Under the pieces are notes generated by a model. It had not been told where the DNA came from. It did not search any database and saw nothing but the letters and a program-made list of their open reading frames with translations. Shown here in pieces: positions 8,786 to 17,672 of a DNA stretch of 64,000 nt; position 1 is the first letter of the stretch, and the number at the start of each line of letters is the position of its first letter. Source of the stretch: Pedobacter sp. SYP-B3415 (GTDB lineage: Bacteria > Bacteroidota > Bacteroidia > Sphingobacteriales > Sphingobacteriaceae); assembly GCF_004138205.1 (NCBI RefSeq), contig NZ_RXNQ01000032.1:62001-126000 (forward strand), written 5' to 3'. The translations under genes were made by a program, and so were the position numbers.

Positions 8786-11635
8786 TTAAAAGTTGTTTTT
8801 GTAAAACTCGAGGTATGCCTCGATCAGATCTGCGTTTTTTAACAGATCAAAATTTTCCCTGCTGATTACAAAGTGCTCATAGCGGTCTGCCGGAACTTTC
8901 ATAACGCTGCGCAACAATGGTACCATGGCTGCCGAATAAGCCTTTGCATCTGCAAAACTACTAAAGTTTCCTATATAGATGAGTTGATCGGCCGGCAATT
9001 GCACCAGTTGATGTCTCAGGTTTGCGGCAGCGTAATTTCCCCGGTTAAACTGCCCGATACCAAAACGCGACGAACTCAGTACCAAAGAAGGGTCTGCCAC
9101 GCGGATCACAAAGTAAAATATGCCGGATGCCGCAGCCTTGCTGAAAACGGCCTGCGGATTTGGTTTTGCTGGCTGTTGGCCAGCCGGAGGCCGTACCGGC
9201 GGCCTGGAAACGACGCGTGTGCTTGTATCAGGTGGCGATGCAGCAGGCGGTTCCTTTGCAGGGGCAACCGGCGCAGCTGCAACGGGTTTGCCGGTTTCGG
9301 GTCTTACCGGGACCACTGCAACGGCGGGCGGTCTTGTCGTGCCTGCCGGTTTTCCTGTTACGGTTCCGGGAGCTGCACTGCGTGCCAGGAAATGAGGTTC
9401 GTTCGGGTCAAAGTCTGTCAGGGCTACCTGCCTGCGGCTAAACTCGGGTAAGTGCAATTGGATGTAGGCCAGGTGTTCTTTTACCAGCGGCGTAATCACC
9501 TTGTCTTCAGGAAAGCGCATCACGACGGCGTTAAATGCGTTGATCAGCGAATCCACATGCTGGGTTTTGCCAATGGCAATTGCGCGGAGATAGGCATACT
9601 GCGGCGCCAGAAAGTTCGCCCCGGTCTGCTGCAGTATTTTATCGCTCGCCGCGCGCACTGCCTGATAATCCCCCTTATCGTATAGTGCAAACACGGCATC
9701 ATAATCCTGATTTATTTTTCTGTCGCGTTCAGCATTTTCTGTCAGGAAAGAAGGGTCTGACAGGATGCGCGCGTACAGGGTGGATGGGTAAGCCCTCAAC
9801 AGTTTTTGCTTGTAATTCTCAGCCTGTTGCTGGTCTCGCCCCTGGTAAGCCAGGTAGAGGCTGTAATAGACGACCGGTAGATACTCGTTTTGGGGAAACC
9901 GCTTCAGAAGCATTTCATAGGTTGCAATCGTCTGGGTTGTATCTGTAAGCACCTGCTGATAGAAGGAGCCGAGCTGAAATAAAGCATCAGCTATCTTTTT
10001 GTTTGATGCTGCCAGTTGATCGGCCGTCAGCGGAAGCGAATCTGTATAAGCGCGGATCTCGGTGGCCTCTGCTGCCAGGGCCGGGTTGCCTGCTGCTGTG
10101 CCGGCAGGCAAATTTAGCCCCTGGTTTACCGCAGCTGTTGAGCTTTGTGCCGATGAGCGCTGTTGCTGACGCCAGTTATCTGTTAGCGGCCTGTTACCAA
10201 ACCGCCTGATGAAGTCGGTTCGTCCGCGGCTGATTGCTGCCGGATTATTGAAGTAAAAGTTGCTGCCGGTAGCAACTGCCGATGCAGGGAATGGCTGGTC
10301 GGGATTTGAGAGGTTGCTGCCGCCCTGCACAGCTGGTTGTTCGACAGTTTCCTGGTTTTTTTTGACGAGTGCAGCGATCCGGGTCTGCCTGGCGGGTGCG
10401 GGCAAAGCCGCCAGCATTTGCAGTGTGTCCTGCCGCGCTATGGTTTGATAGCGACTGCTCAGATACTGAAGGTTCAATGCTTTTTTTGAGATAATTTCGT
10501 ATTCCGGAAATGTTGGGGGCAGGCTTACCACAGCACTGTCATAGTACAGTTTAGCTCTTATGTAGTCGCTCGCCTGATTGAAATTAAGATCTGCGATCCG
10601 CAGATAAGACAGCCCTTTCTGGTAATTATTCTGGCTGCTCAGCCTGGCCGAAAGGCGGTAATAGCGCTCCGCTTCAGACTGCTGTCCCGCATCGCGGAAA
10701 AGCTCAGCAATCTGATAATATACCTGGTCAGAAAAATCCAGGTTTTTGTCATCACGTAATAGGTTCAGCAGGCGTTTTTCTTTTTCGCTGAGATTGCTTA
10801 TACCCGCCAGCCCGATGCGCAGCCGGTTCAGGTCTGCGTTGAAATACAGCTCGAAGGGCGCGTTACTGTTTTTAACAAGTGTGTAGTATTTGTAGGCTTG
10901 CGCCGGATGACCGAGTCGTTCGGATAACTGTGCGCAGATATAATTCCAGCGGATGCGCTCTTGTTTTGACGGACGTTGTTTCATGGCCTGCCGGAGAAAA
11001 TCAAGCGCAGCAGCATAGTTTTTTCTGTTTATTTCAAATTGGGCTAGTGTTGCCAGGGGAGCAGCCTTTTTGTTTTTTGCCAGCGGAAGCCGTTTTTTAA
11101 CAGAGTCAAGCAAAACGGACGCCTGCGAAGAGCGGCCGAGCTGCAGTTGCGTACGTGCTGCCCAGGTGTTTGCCTCAAGAAAAACCGGCAGGTTGCTCTG
11201 ATAAGTGCGTGCGGCGTAATCAAAGTACTCAAATGATATGAAATAGTCGCTTTTGTAGTAGTACGCCTTTCCAAGTAGCAGATAGGCATCGTCTATGTAA
11301 TTGCTGTAACTTTTGTCTGTGATGATGGCCTTTGCTTTCACAATAAGCTCATCAAGCGCCTTTACATTCTGACCCGGAAGTGCAAGAGCATCAATCTGCA
11401 GCGGCGGCGGCCCGGGATATACGGGCAATATTTCGGCGTAATTCTCCGGCTGGGTAGCAAGCTGGGTATTGCTGTAATCATCCAACAGGACTTTTGAGTT
11501 GTAAATGTAGTTGTAACGTGCCGTAAGATTTTGCATGCCACGGCTGTAAGTCGACGCATTTTGTGTACTGCAGCTTTGTAACAGAACCACAGCGGCCTGG
11601 AGAAAGAAGATTATGAAAACAAAAACGCGCTTCAA
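8786..11635 (-). CDS. sprE: T9SS periplasmic lipoprotein SprE/PorW (TPR-rich)
   Basis: A large TPR-rich lipoprotein matching SprE/PorW, which helps link the T9SS ring to the outer-membrane translocon. Just after the lipobox (LLQSC) it has TARYNYIYNSKVLLDDY, the family hallmark. TPR-like helical repeats fill about residues 70-700, followed by a Pro/Ala-rich linker and a C-terminal SPOR-like module. Start choice: an ATG at 11698 would add 21 residues, but a TAttTTTG promoter box lies at 11663-11670, inside that extension. The TTG at 11635 gives MKRVFVFIIFF..LLQSC, an ideal lipoprotein signal of 949 aa total. The longer 970-aa form (to 11698) remains possible. Confidence 0.88.
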   Translation of the reverse strand: MKRVFVFIIFFLQAAVVLLQSCSTQNASTYSRGMQNLTARYNYIYNSKVLLDDYSNTQLATQPENYAEILPVYPGPPPLQIDALALPGQNVKALDELIVKAKAIITDKSYSNYIDDAYLLLGKAYYYKSDYFISFEYFDYAARTYQSNLPVFLEANTWAARTQLQLGRSSQASVLLDSVKKRLPLAKNKKAAPLATLAQFEINRKNYAAALDFLRQAMKQRPSKQERIRWNYICAQLSERLGHPAQAYKYYTLVKNSNAPFELYFNADLNRLRIGLAGISNLSEKEKRLLNLLRDDKNLDFSDQVYYQIAELFRDAGQQSEAERYYRLSARLSSQNNYQKGLSYLRIADLNFNQASDYIRAKLYYDSAVVSLPPTFPEYEIISKKALNLQYLSSRYQTIARQDTLQMLAALPAPARQTRIAALVKKNQETVEQPAVQGGSNLSNPDQPFPASAVATGSNFYFNNPAAISRGRTDFIRRFGNRPLTDNWRQQQRSSAQSSTAAVNQGLNLPAGTAAGNPALAAEATEIRAYTDSLPLTADQLAASNKKIADALFQLGSFYQQVLTDTTQTIATYEMLLKRFPQNEYLPVVYYSLYLAYQGRDQQQAENYKQKLLRAYPSTLYARILSDPSFLTENAERDRKINQDYDAVFALYDKGDYQAVRAASDKILQQTGANFLAPQYAYLRAIAIGKTQHVDSLINAFNAVVMRFPEDKVITPLVKEHLAYIQLHLPEFSRRQVALTDFDPNEPHFLARSAAPGTVTGKPAGTTRPPAVAVVPVRPETGKPVAAAPVAPAKEPPAASPPDTSTRVVSRPPVRPPAGQQPAKPNPQAVFSKAAASGIFYFVIRVADPSLVLSSSRFGIGQFNRGNYAAANLRHQLVQLPADQLIYIGNFSSFADAKAYSAAMVPLLRSVMKVPADRYEHFVISRENFDLLKNADLIEAYLEFYKNNF

Positions 11636-11662
11636 TGGTCTGATCAAATGACAAAATGTACA

Positions 11663-11670
11663 CAAAAATA
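11663..11670 (-). promoter_or_regulatory. Bacteroidota -7 box for sprE
   Basis: On the minus strand this reads TATTTTTG, a perfect TAnnTTTG box. A transcript starting a few bases downstream would begin near 11657, after the ATG at 11698 but before the TTG at 11635. This supports the shorter sprE start. No clear -33 TTTG is seen. Confidence 0.5.
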
Positions 11671-11714
11671 TTCGAAAGGCGCGTAACTTAGGATTCATTT
11701 AACAAAAAAGGGGT

Positions 11715-11936
11715 ATGGAGCCAAAAAGGGAAGAAAAAGACGTGAATACATTTCTGAAGTATTCGGCTGTAGGTTTCCAGCTGTTAGCCGTGATCGGTGT
11801 TTTTACCTTTATCGGTTACCAGATAGATAAAACCCGCCCCGGCAAGACCCCCGTTTTTACCGCCCTGTTTGGTCTTCTTGGTGTTTGCGGCGGTTTAGTT
11901 CAGACCGTAAGGCAACTCACGAAAAAAGGGAAGTAG
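11715..11936 (+). CDS. atpZ: AtpZ/AtpI-family ATP synthase accessory protein
   Basis: A 73-aa protein with two membrane segments (about residues 16-35 and 46-64) and a basic tail, matching the AtpZ/AtpI (F0F1-ATPase subunit) family: KYSAVGFQLLAVIGVFTFIGYQIDK followed by a second helix. Members sit at the head of atp operons and are thought to help c-ring assembly or Mg/Ca handling; no catalytic role is known. It is the first plus-strand gene after the divergent sprE start and precedes the atpI-like gene and atpB. The short A-rich leader before the ATG at 11715 has only a partial promoter box (TAACTTAG at 11684). Confidence 0.85.
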   Translation: MEPKREEKDVNTFLKYSAVGFQLLAVIGVFTFIGYQIDKTRPGKTPVFTALFGLLGVCGGLVQTVRQLTKKGK

Positions 11937-11970
11937 GCGGGGTGCCGAATCCATGATCCGGGGGCCATAG

Positions 11971-12003
11971 TTTGCGGCCGATGACGGGAAAACACTACCT
12001 TTG
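11971..12003 (+). promoter_or_regulatory. Bacteroidota promoter inside the atp cluster
   Basis: TTTG at 11971-11974, 21 bp, then TACCTTTG at 11996-12003: a full -33/-7 Bacteroidota promoter. It would start transcription near 12010. It overlaps the TTG at 12001, so that TTG cannot be the start of the next gene on this transcript. It probably drives the atpI-like gene, atpB and atpE independently of atpZ. Confidence 0.65.
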
Positions 12004-12018
12004 CATAAAAGTACCATT

Positions 12019-12408
12019 TTGAACCTTACACGTTTTACGAGCCTTTACCTGATTTTTTGCGGAGTGCTGATTGGTCTGGTAGTTCTGCTGCAAAACCTGT
12101 TTCCGCAGGCAGACCTCTTTGTTCCGAAATTCTGGCTGATCTTTGGCTTCCTGGCGGGCATCACTTTCATCGCCTATATACTGGCCTCGCTGGGGCTGAA
12201 AAGCAAGCCCGAATCGGGTATCATGGCCATCATGGCATCGATCGGGCTGAAAATGATATTTTGTATGGCTTTTGTGCTGATTTACAGCATAAAAGCTAAG
12301 GGGAATCAGATTACATTTACACTGAACTTTTTTTCTTTATATTTATTGTTTACAGCCTTTGAAATATTCTGTTTGTTGCGTAACTTGCGCCACCAAAATT
12401 TAAAGTAA
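12019..12408 (+). CDS. AtpI-like four-helix membrane protein
   Basis: A small hydrophobic protein with four predicted membrane segments (LYLIFCGVLIGLVVLL, FWLIFGFLAGITFIAYIL, IGLKMIFCMAFVLIY, FFSLYLLFTAFEIFCLL), located where atpI lies in many atp operons, directly before atpB. No motif beyond hydrophobicity is recognised, so the role in ATP synthase assembly is inferred from position and topology. The frame is open from a TTG at 12001, but that codon is inside a -7 promoter box. The TTG at 12019 (MNLTRF..., 129 aa) is the better start. It is 14 bp from atpB. Confidence 0.72.
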   Translation: MNLTRFTSLYLIFCGVLIGLVVLLQNLFPQADLFVPKFWLIFGFLAGITFIAYILASLGLKSKPESGIMAIMASIGLKMIFCMAFVLIYSIKAKGNQITFTLNFFSLYLLFTAFEIFCLLRNLRHQNLK

Positions 12409-12422
12409 AAATCTGCCAGTAA

Positions 12423-13544
12423 ATGGATTATAACCCAATTTTTGTGTCAAAAGTTAAGAGGCTAATCACTGTTTTTACGCTTTTAATCGCGTTTTTCTCA
12501 TTTAATACCCGGGCTTTTGCACAGGTTGACAGTCTGGCAGCTGCCGACAGTACAGCGGTACATGGCGAACATGCTGCTGAAGCCGGTCATGGCGCGCATA
12601 AAGGCGAAGAAAAATTCGAGCCTACCAAGGTGATCATGGAGCACATTGCAGATTCACACATGTGGCATCTGTGGGGACATACATCTCTTCCTTTACCGGT
12701 TATCTTGTACACGCCGCAGGGGCTGGAGTTCTTCTCGTCTGGTAACTTTCATCATGGTGAGCATGACTTTACCGGGAAGTATAACACGTATCGACTGGTT
12801 CATGATAAGGTTAAGGTTGTAAATGGGGGTCAGGTAGACGAGACGGCCAGCGGTGCAATCATCGACTTTTCAATTACAAAAAACGTAGCCGCGATGTTTG
12901 TTGCGGTTGTGATCATGCTGCTTATCTTCATTTCTGTAGCAGGTGCTTACAGGAAACGGGTTGGCAAATCTCCAAAAGGACTTCAGTCGCTTATTGAGCC
13001 GATCATCATCTTTGTTCGCGATGATATTGCTCGTCCGAACATCGGTCACAAGTACGCCAAGTTTATGCCTTACCTGCTGACGGTGTTTTTCTTCATCTGG
13101 ATCAACAACCTGCTGGGTCTTATTCCGATTTTCCCGGGAGGTGCCAACGTAACCGGAAACATTGCGCTTACTTTTGTGCTTTCATTGATTACGCTGCTTG
13201 TTGTAAACCTGAACGGCAACAAATATTACTGGAAACACATTTTATTGCCAGACGTTCCGTGGTGGTTGTATCCGATTATGATTCCTGTGGAGCTGATCGG
13301 TATCATTTCCAAGCCCTTCGCACTCATGATCCGTTTGTTTGCAAACATCACTGCCGGACACATCATCGTGCTTAGTCTGATCTCTCTGATCTTTATTTTC
13401 GAGAGCCTGGCTATTGCCCCCGTATCTGTTGCATTCGTATTGTTTATGGATGTTCTGGAGCTGCTGGTAGCATTCCTGCAGGCATTTATATTTACCTTGC
13501 TTACGGCGCTGTTTATCGGGATGGCAGTTGAAGAGCATCATTAA
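12423..13544 (+). CDS. atpB: ATP synthase F0 subunit a
   Basis: Subunit a of the F0 sector forms the proton half-channels next to the c-ring. The 373-aa product is longer than the 270-aa E. coli protein because of an N-terminal signal-like segment (LITVFTLLIAFFSFNTRAFAQ) and a His/Glu/Asp-rich periplasmic stretch (about residues 40-130), common in Bacteroidota. The essential arginine is in KPFALMIRLFANITAGHI near 300-317. Several membrane helices follow from about residue 155. It is embedded in the atp operon ahead of atpE. Confidence 0.95.
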   Translation: MDYNPIFVSKVKRLITVFTLLIAFFSFNTRAFAQVDSLAAADSTAVHGEHAAEAGHGAHKGEEKFEPTKVIMEHIADSHMWHLWGHTSLPLPVILYTPQGLEFFSSGNFHHGEHDFTGKYNTYRLVHDKVKVVNGGQVDETASGAIIDFSITKNVAAMFVAVVIMLLIFISVAGAYRKRVGKSPKGLQSLIEPIIIFVRDDIARPNIGHKYAKFMPYLLTVFFFIWINNLLGLIPIFPGGANVTGNIALTFVLSLITLLVVNLNGNKYYWKHILLPDVPWWLYPIMIPVELIGIISKPFALMIRLFANITAGHIIVLSLISLIFIFESLAIAPVSVAFVLFMDVLELLVAFLQAFIFTLLTALFIGMAVEEHH

Positions 13545-13572
13545 CAATAAACCTTTTTTACAAATTATATAA

Positions 13573-13800
<228 letters not shown>

Positions 13801-13809
13801 TCAGCAAAT

Positions 13810-13849
13810 GAGTGGAGCCCGACGATTGGTCGGCCTCCGCTCTTTTATT
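13810..13849 (+). terminator. Terminator-like hairpin after atpE
   Basis: GAGTGGAG (13810-13817) pairs with CTCCGCTC (13835-13842) with one G-T wobble. CCGAC/GTCGG continues the stem after a single C-C mismatch. The loop is GATTG, followed by TTTTATT. It looks like an intrinsic terminator inside the operon, 10 bp after the atpE stop. Confidence 0.7.
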
Positions 13850-13879
13850 AGCAATCTTTAATTGATATAATCATATAAA

Positions 13880-14374
13880 ATGGAATTAGTTACTCCCAGT
13901 ATCGGATTGGTTTTTTGGACGGTTGTCGCTTTCGTTTGTTTACTCATTCTGCTTAGAAAGTTTGCCTGGAAGCCGATTATGTCTGCAATCCACGATCGTG
14001 AGCAGAGTATTGACGAAGCCCTGAATAAAGCTGAGTTGGCGAAACAGGAAATGGCCCGTCTGACTGCGCAAAACGAAGACCTGATGAAAGAGGCGCGTGC
14101 TGAACGTGACCGCATCCTTAAGGAAGCAAAAGAGCTCAAAGACGGCATCGTTGGCGAAGCACGTAAACAGGCACAGACTGAAGGTGCGAAATTGATCGAG
14201 AAAGCAAGGATTGAGATCGAGAACCAGAAAAAAGCGGCGCTTGCAGAAGTAAAAGGACAGGTATCTGCCCTATCGCTGGAAATCGCTGAACGCGTACTGC
14301 GCAGCCAGCTTGAAGACAAAAGTAAACAGGAAGCGCTTGTTGCAAACCTGCTGAAAGACGTTGAATTGAATTAA
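13880..14374 (+). CDS. atpF: ATP synthase F0 subunit b
   Basis: Subunit b is the peripheral stalk that holds F1 static against the rotor. The 164-aa product has one N-terminal membrane helix (IGLVFWTVVAFVCLLILLRKF, about residues 8-28) followed by a long charged coiled coil (about 35-150) rich in Ala, Glu, Lys and Arg, and ends in the delta-binding helix. Length and pattern are typical. The ATG at 13880 follows the hairpin after atpE. It lies between atpE and atpH in the usual order. Confidence 0.94.
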   Translation: MELVTPSIGLVFWTVVAFVCLLILLRKFAWKPIMSAIHDREQSIDEALNKAELAKQEMARLTAQNEDLMKEARAERDRILKEAKELKDGIVGEARKQAQTEGAKLIEKARIEIENQKKAALAEVKGQVSALSLEIAERVLRSQLEDKSKQEALVANLLKDVELN

Positions 14375-14429
14375 GCAGAGGCCAGGGCAACAGAAATAAT
14401 CTGCTGCACAGACTCTTCAAACAGAATAT

Positions 14430-14972
14430 ATGTCAGATACAAAAGTAGCATCCCGGTACGCGAAAGCGCTGATCGACCTGGCTAATGAGAATAACGCATT
14501 AGAAGCAACCAGGAACGACATGGTCCTGCTTGACCGCGTTGTTGGTGAGAACCCGCAACTGGAAGCGATCCTGAACAATCCGATCGTTCCGCTTGATAAA
14601 AAAACCGGCATTCTCAATGCCATTTTTGCCAGCAACGTTAGCCAGGTTACCAGCAGTTATTTCAAAATCCTGGTTAACAAAGGCCGCTCAGACGTTTTGT
14701 ATGGCACCGCAAAAGAATTTGTGCGTCAGTATCAGAGCCAGAAAGGAATCATTACGGCCGAGGTTGTTTCTGCAACGCCGTTGACTGAAGATGCGCGCAG
14801 CCAGTTTAAGTCAATCATTCAGAAGGAGACCGGCTCGAACGAAGTTGTACTGAGCGAAAAGGTAGATGAGAAACTCATTGGCGGTTTCATTCTTAAAGTT
14901 GGCGACAGGCAGTTTGACGCGAGTATGTCTGGCAGCCTGAATAAACTTAAAAAAGAACTCGCGGTAAAATAA
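14430..14972 (+). CDS. atpH: ATP synthase F1 subunit delta
   Basis: Subunit delta (OSCP) joins the b stalk to the top of F1. The 180-aa product has the N-terminal helical bundle with the family start (SDTKVASRYAKALIDLANEN) and the C-terminal signature near 150, IGGFILKVGDRQFDASMSGS followed by LNKLKKEL. Length and ends are typical. It lies 55 bp after atpF and 56 bp before atpA. Confidence 0.95.
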   Translation: MSDTKVASRYAKALIDLANENNALEATRNDMVLLDRVVGENPQLEAILNNPIVPLDKKTGILNAIFASNVSQVTSSYFKILVNKGRSDVLYGTAKEFVRQYQSQKGIITAEVVSATPLTEDARSQFKSIIQKETGSNEVVLSEKVDEKLIGGFILKVGDRQFDASMSGSLNKLKKELAVK

Positions 14973-15028
14973 GATCCCCTCTGCGGAGGACATTGAATTA
15001 TTAAAAAAGATACAATTAAAATAAAATT

Positions 15029-16603
15029 ATGGTAGAGGTAAGACCAGATGAAGTATCGGCAATTATCAGGCAACAGCTGGCCGGCTTCAAATCAGAAACC
15101 GAACTTGAAGAAGTAGGTACCGTACTGCAGGTAGGCGATGGTATCGCCCGTGTTTACGGTTTAACAAAAGTTCAATCAGGTGAGCTGGTTGAATTTGCCA
15201 GTGGCTTGCAGGGTATTGTACTTAACCTTGAAGAAGATAACGTTGGTGTGGTTCTCCTGGGCGCATCAGACGAGATCAAAGAAGGTGATACCATTAAACG
15301 TACCAAAAAGATCGCTTCGATCCGTGTTGGCGAGGGTATGCTTGGCCGTGTGGTAAACACGCTTGGCGAGCCTATCGACGGCAAAGGACCAATCAGCGGC
15401 GATACCTATGAAATGCCTATCGAGCGTAAAGCTCCGGGTGTAATCTACCGTCAGCCGGTAAACGAACCCCTGCAAACAGGTATCAAGGCGATCGATGCGA
15501 TGATCCCTATCGGCCGCGGACAACGTGAGCTGGTAATCGGCGACCGCCAGATCGGTAAGACGGCGGTATGTATCGATACCATTATCAATCAGAAAGAATT
15601 TTACGAAGCCGGTAATCCCGTGTTTTGTATCTATGTGGCGGTAGGTCAGAAAAACTCGACCGTAGCCAATATCGTTCGTACACTCGAAGAAAATGGTGCC
15701 CTTCCGTACACGGTTGTTGTTTCGGCTTCAGCTTCAGACCCGGCTCCGATGCAGTTTTATGCTCCGTTTGCCGGTGCAGCGATCGGAGAGTTCTTCCGTG
15801 ATACAGGCCGTCCGGCGCTGATCGTTTATGATGACCTTTCAAAACAGGCGGTAGCTTACCGCGAGGTATCCCTGTTGCTGCGCCGCCCACCAGGCCGCGA
15901 AGCTTATCCGGGAGACGTATTTTATCTGCACAGCCGCCTTCTCGAGCGTGCTGCGAAGATCAACGCATCTGATGAGATCGCCCGTAATATGAACGACCTT
16001 CCTGATTCAATCAAAGGTATCGTGAAAGGCGGCGGTTCACTGACTGCACTTCCGATTATCGAGACACAGGCGGGCGACGTTTCTGCTTATATCCCTACAA
16101 ACGTTATTTCTATCACTGACGGCCAGATCTTCCTTGAGTCGAACCTGTTCAACTCTGGTGTACGTCCGGCCATTAACGTAGGTATATCTGTATCCCGCGT
16201 AGGTGGTAACGCACAGATCAAGTCGATGAAAAAGGTTGCCGGTACGCTTAAGCTTGACCAGGCGCAGTACCGTGAGCTTGAGGCGTTCTCGAAATTCGGT
16301 TCAGACCTTGATGCAGCTACCAAATCAGTTCTTGACAAAGGTGCACGTAACGTGGAAATTCTTAAACAGGCGCAGTTCTCTCCGCTAACCGTTGAGAAAC
16401 AGGTTGCAATTGTTTATGCAGGAACAAAAAACCTGATGCGTTCAGTGCCGGTAAATAAGGTACATGAGTTTGAAGTAGAGTACCTTCAGCAACTTGAACA
16501 GCGTCATCCTGAAACACTTCAGGCGCTGAAAGCCGGTAAATTTGATGATAACATTACCGGTGTACTTGAAACTGTTGCCAAAGAACTGGCAGGGAAATAT
16601 TAA
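15029..16603 (+). CDS. atpA: ATP synthase F1 subunit alpha
   Basis: Non-catalytic nucleotide-binding subunit of F1, 524 aa. It starts with the b/delta-contacting segment ([14 protein letters not shown]), then the beta-barrel domain. The Walker A motif is GDRQIGKT (near residue 171) and Walker B is [16 protein letters not shown] (near 268). The arginine-finger region shows [10 protein letters not shown] near 390, followed by the C-terminal helical domain. The beta and epsilon genes (atpD, atpC) are not in this operon or window; in Bacteroidota they usually form a separate locus. Confidence 0.97.
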   Translation: MVEVRPDEVSAIIRQQLAGFKSETELEEVGTVLQVGDGIARVYGLTKVQSGELVEFASGLQGIVLNLEEDNVGVVLLGASDEIKEGDTIKRTKKIASIRVGEGMLGRVVNTLGEPIDGKGPISGDTYEMPIERKAPGVIYRQPVNEPLQTGIKAIDAMIPIGRGQRELVIGDRQIGKTAVCIDTIINQKEFYEAGNPVFCIYVAVGQKNSTVANIVRTLEENGALPYTVVVSASASDPAPMQFYAPFAGAAIGEFFRDTGRPALIVYDDLSKQAVAYREVSLLLRRPPGREAYPGDVFYLHSRLLERAAKINASDEIARNMNDLPDSIKGIVKGGGSLTALPIIETQAGDVSAYIPTNVISITDGQIFLESNLFNSGVRPAINVGISVSRVGGNAQIKSMKKVAGTLKLDQAQYRELEAFSKFGSDLDAATKSVLDKGARNVEILKQAQFSPLTVEKQVAIVYAGTKNLMRSVPVNKVHEFEVEYLQQLEQRHPETLQALKAGKFDDNITGVLETVAKELAGKY

Positions 16604-16619
16604 TAAAGATCTGAGAAGA

Positions 16620-16672
16620 TAGATTTGAGCATAAGGACGGAAGCAGGCAGCTTTGGCAACAGGCTTCCGTTC
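16620..16672 (+). promoter_or_regulatory. Possible internal promoter and leader hairpin before atpG
   Basis: A TAgaTTTG -7 box lies at 16620-16627. Downstream, GGACGGAAGC (16635-16644) pairs with GCTTCCGTTC (16663-16672, one G-T pair) around an 18-nt loop. There is no T tract, so it does not look like a terminator. It could be a leader structure for atpG or an RNA-processing stem. No good -33 box was found. Confidence 0.35.
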
Positions 16673-16698
16673 TGACTCACATCTCACATCAATAAAGA

Positions 16699-17580
16699 AT
16701 GGCAAACTTAAAAGAAGTAAGAAACCGAATTGCATCGGTACAGTCGACACAGCAAATCACCAAAGCCATGAAAATGGTTTCGGCCGCCAAGCTGAAACGC
16801 GCTACCAATGCCATCACTGCCTTGCGGCCTTACGCCACCAAGCTCAAGGAAATTCTTGGTAATCTTTCTGCAAGCCTGGAAGGCTCACACTCTCCTTTTA
16901 TCCAGCAGCGTGAACCGAACAAGGTGCTCATCGTTACGATATCATCTAACCGGGGTCTTGCAGGGGCATTCAATATGAATGTAATCAAAGCCGCAAACAA
17001 CCTGATCGCGACCACCTACAGCCAGCAGTATAAAAATGGTAATGTAAGTATCGTGGCTATCGGTAAAAAGGTTCAGGATTTCTACGAGAAGCGTAAGTAC
17101 ACCGTAATCGGTAACAACAATGAGGTTTATTCTGATCTTACTTTTGAGAATGTAACCAAAGTTACTGAGGCGATTATGCAGGGTTTCGTTAAAGGTGATT
17201 ACGACAGGGTTGAGCTGGTTTATAACCGGTTTAAAAATGCTGCTGTTCAGTTTATCACCACCGAACAACTTCTTCCATTGCCCAGAACTGAATCTGCTGA
17301 AGAAGTAAAGACATCAAAGGTCGATTACATTCTTGAGCCCTCACAGGAAGAGATTGTTGAGCAGTTGATTCCAAAGTCGATAAAAATTCAGCTTTACAAA
17401 GCGGTGCTCGACTCGCATGCTTCTGAACATGGCGCGCGCATGACATCGATGGATAAAGCGACCGACAACGCCGGCGAACTTCTTAAGTCGCTCAAATTGT
17501 CATATAACCAAGCCCGTCAGGCGGCTATTACAACCGAGCTTACAGAGATTGTAAGCGGAGCGGCGGCGCTGAATGGCTAA
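16699..17580 (+). CDS. atpG: ATP synthase F1 subunit gamma
   Basis: The central rotor shaft of F1, 293 aa. The N-terminal helix (LKEVRNRIASVQSTQQITKAMKMVSAAKL) and C-terminal helix (MTSMDKATDNAGELL, then KLSYNQARQAAITTELTEIV) form the coiled coil inside the alpha/beta hexamer. The Rossmann-like middle has SSNRGLAGAFN near 83-93. It is the last atp gene here, separated from atpA by a 95-bp gap with a hairpin and followed by a strong terminator. Confidence 0.96.
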   Translation: MANLKEVRNRIASVQSTQQITKAMKMVSAAKLKRATNAITALRPYATKLKEILGNLSASLEGSHSPFIQQREPNKVLIVTISSNRGLAGAFNMNVIKAANNLIATTYSQQYKNGNVSIVAIGKKVQDFYEKRKYTVIGNNNEVYSDLTFENVTKVTEAIMQGFVKGDYDRVELVYNRFKNAAVQFITTEQLLPLPRTESAEEVKTSKVDYILEPSQEEIVEQLIPKSIKIQLYKAVLDSHASEHGARMTSMDKATDNAGELLKSLKLSYNQARQAAITTELTEIVSGAAALNG

Positions 17581-17599
17581 AAAAATTGTATCTTTTTTC

Positions 17600-17633
17600 A
17601 AAGCCCTGCAGAACTGCAGGGCTTTCTTTTTTT
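17600..17633 (+). terminator. Intrinsic terminator of the atp operon
   Basis: AAAGCCCTGCAG (17600-17611) and its exact complement CTGCAGGGCTTT (17614-17625) form a perfect 12-bp stem with a 2-base gap (AA), followed by CTTTTTTT. It lies 19 bp after the atpG stop. Confidence 0.92.
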
Positions 17634-17672
17634 GAGGACAGCTTGCCCTCCGAATTTTACTATTTTTACAAT

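Noticed and set aside
8873..9451. 192-aa plus-strand ORF opposite sprE
   Set aside because: Shadow of the Pro/Ala-rich linker and SPOR-like region; low-complexity Arg/Cys pattern.
11636..11698. N-terminal extension of sprE to the ATG at 11698
   Set aside because: A -7 box lies inside it and the lipoprotein signal begins at the TTG at 11635. It remains a possible alternative start.
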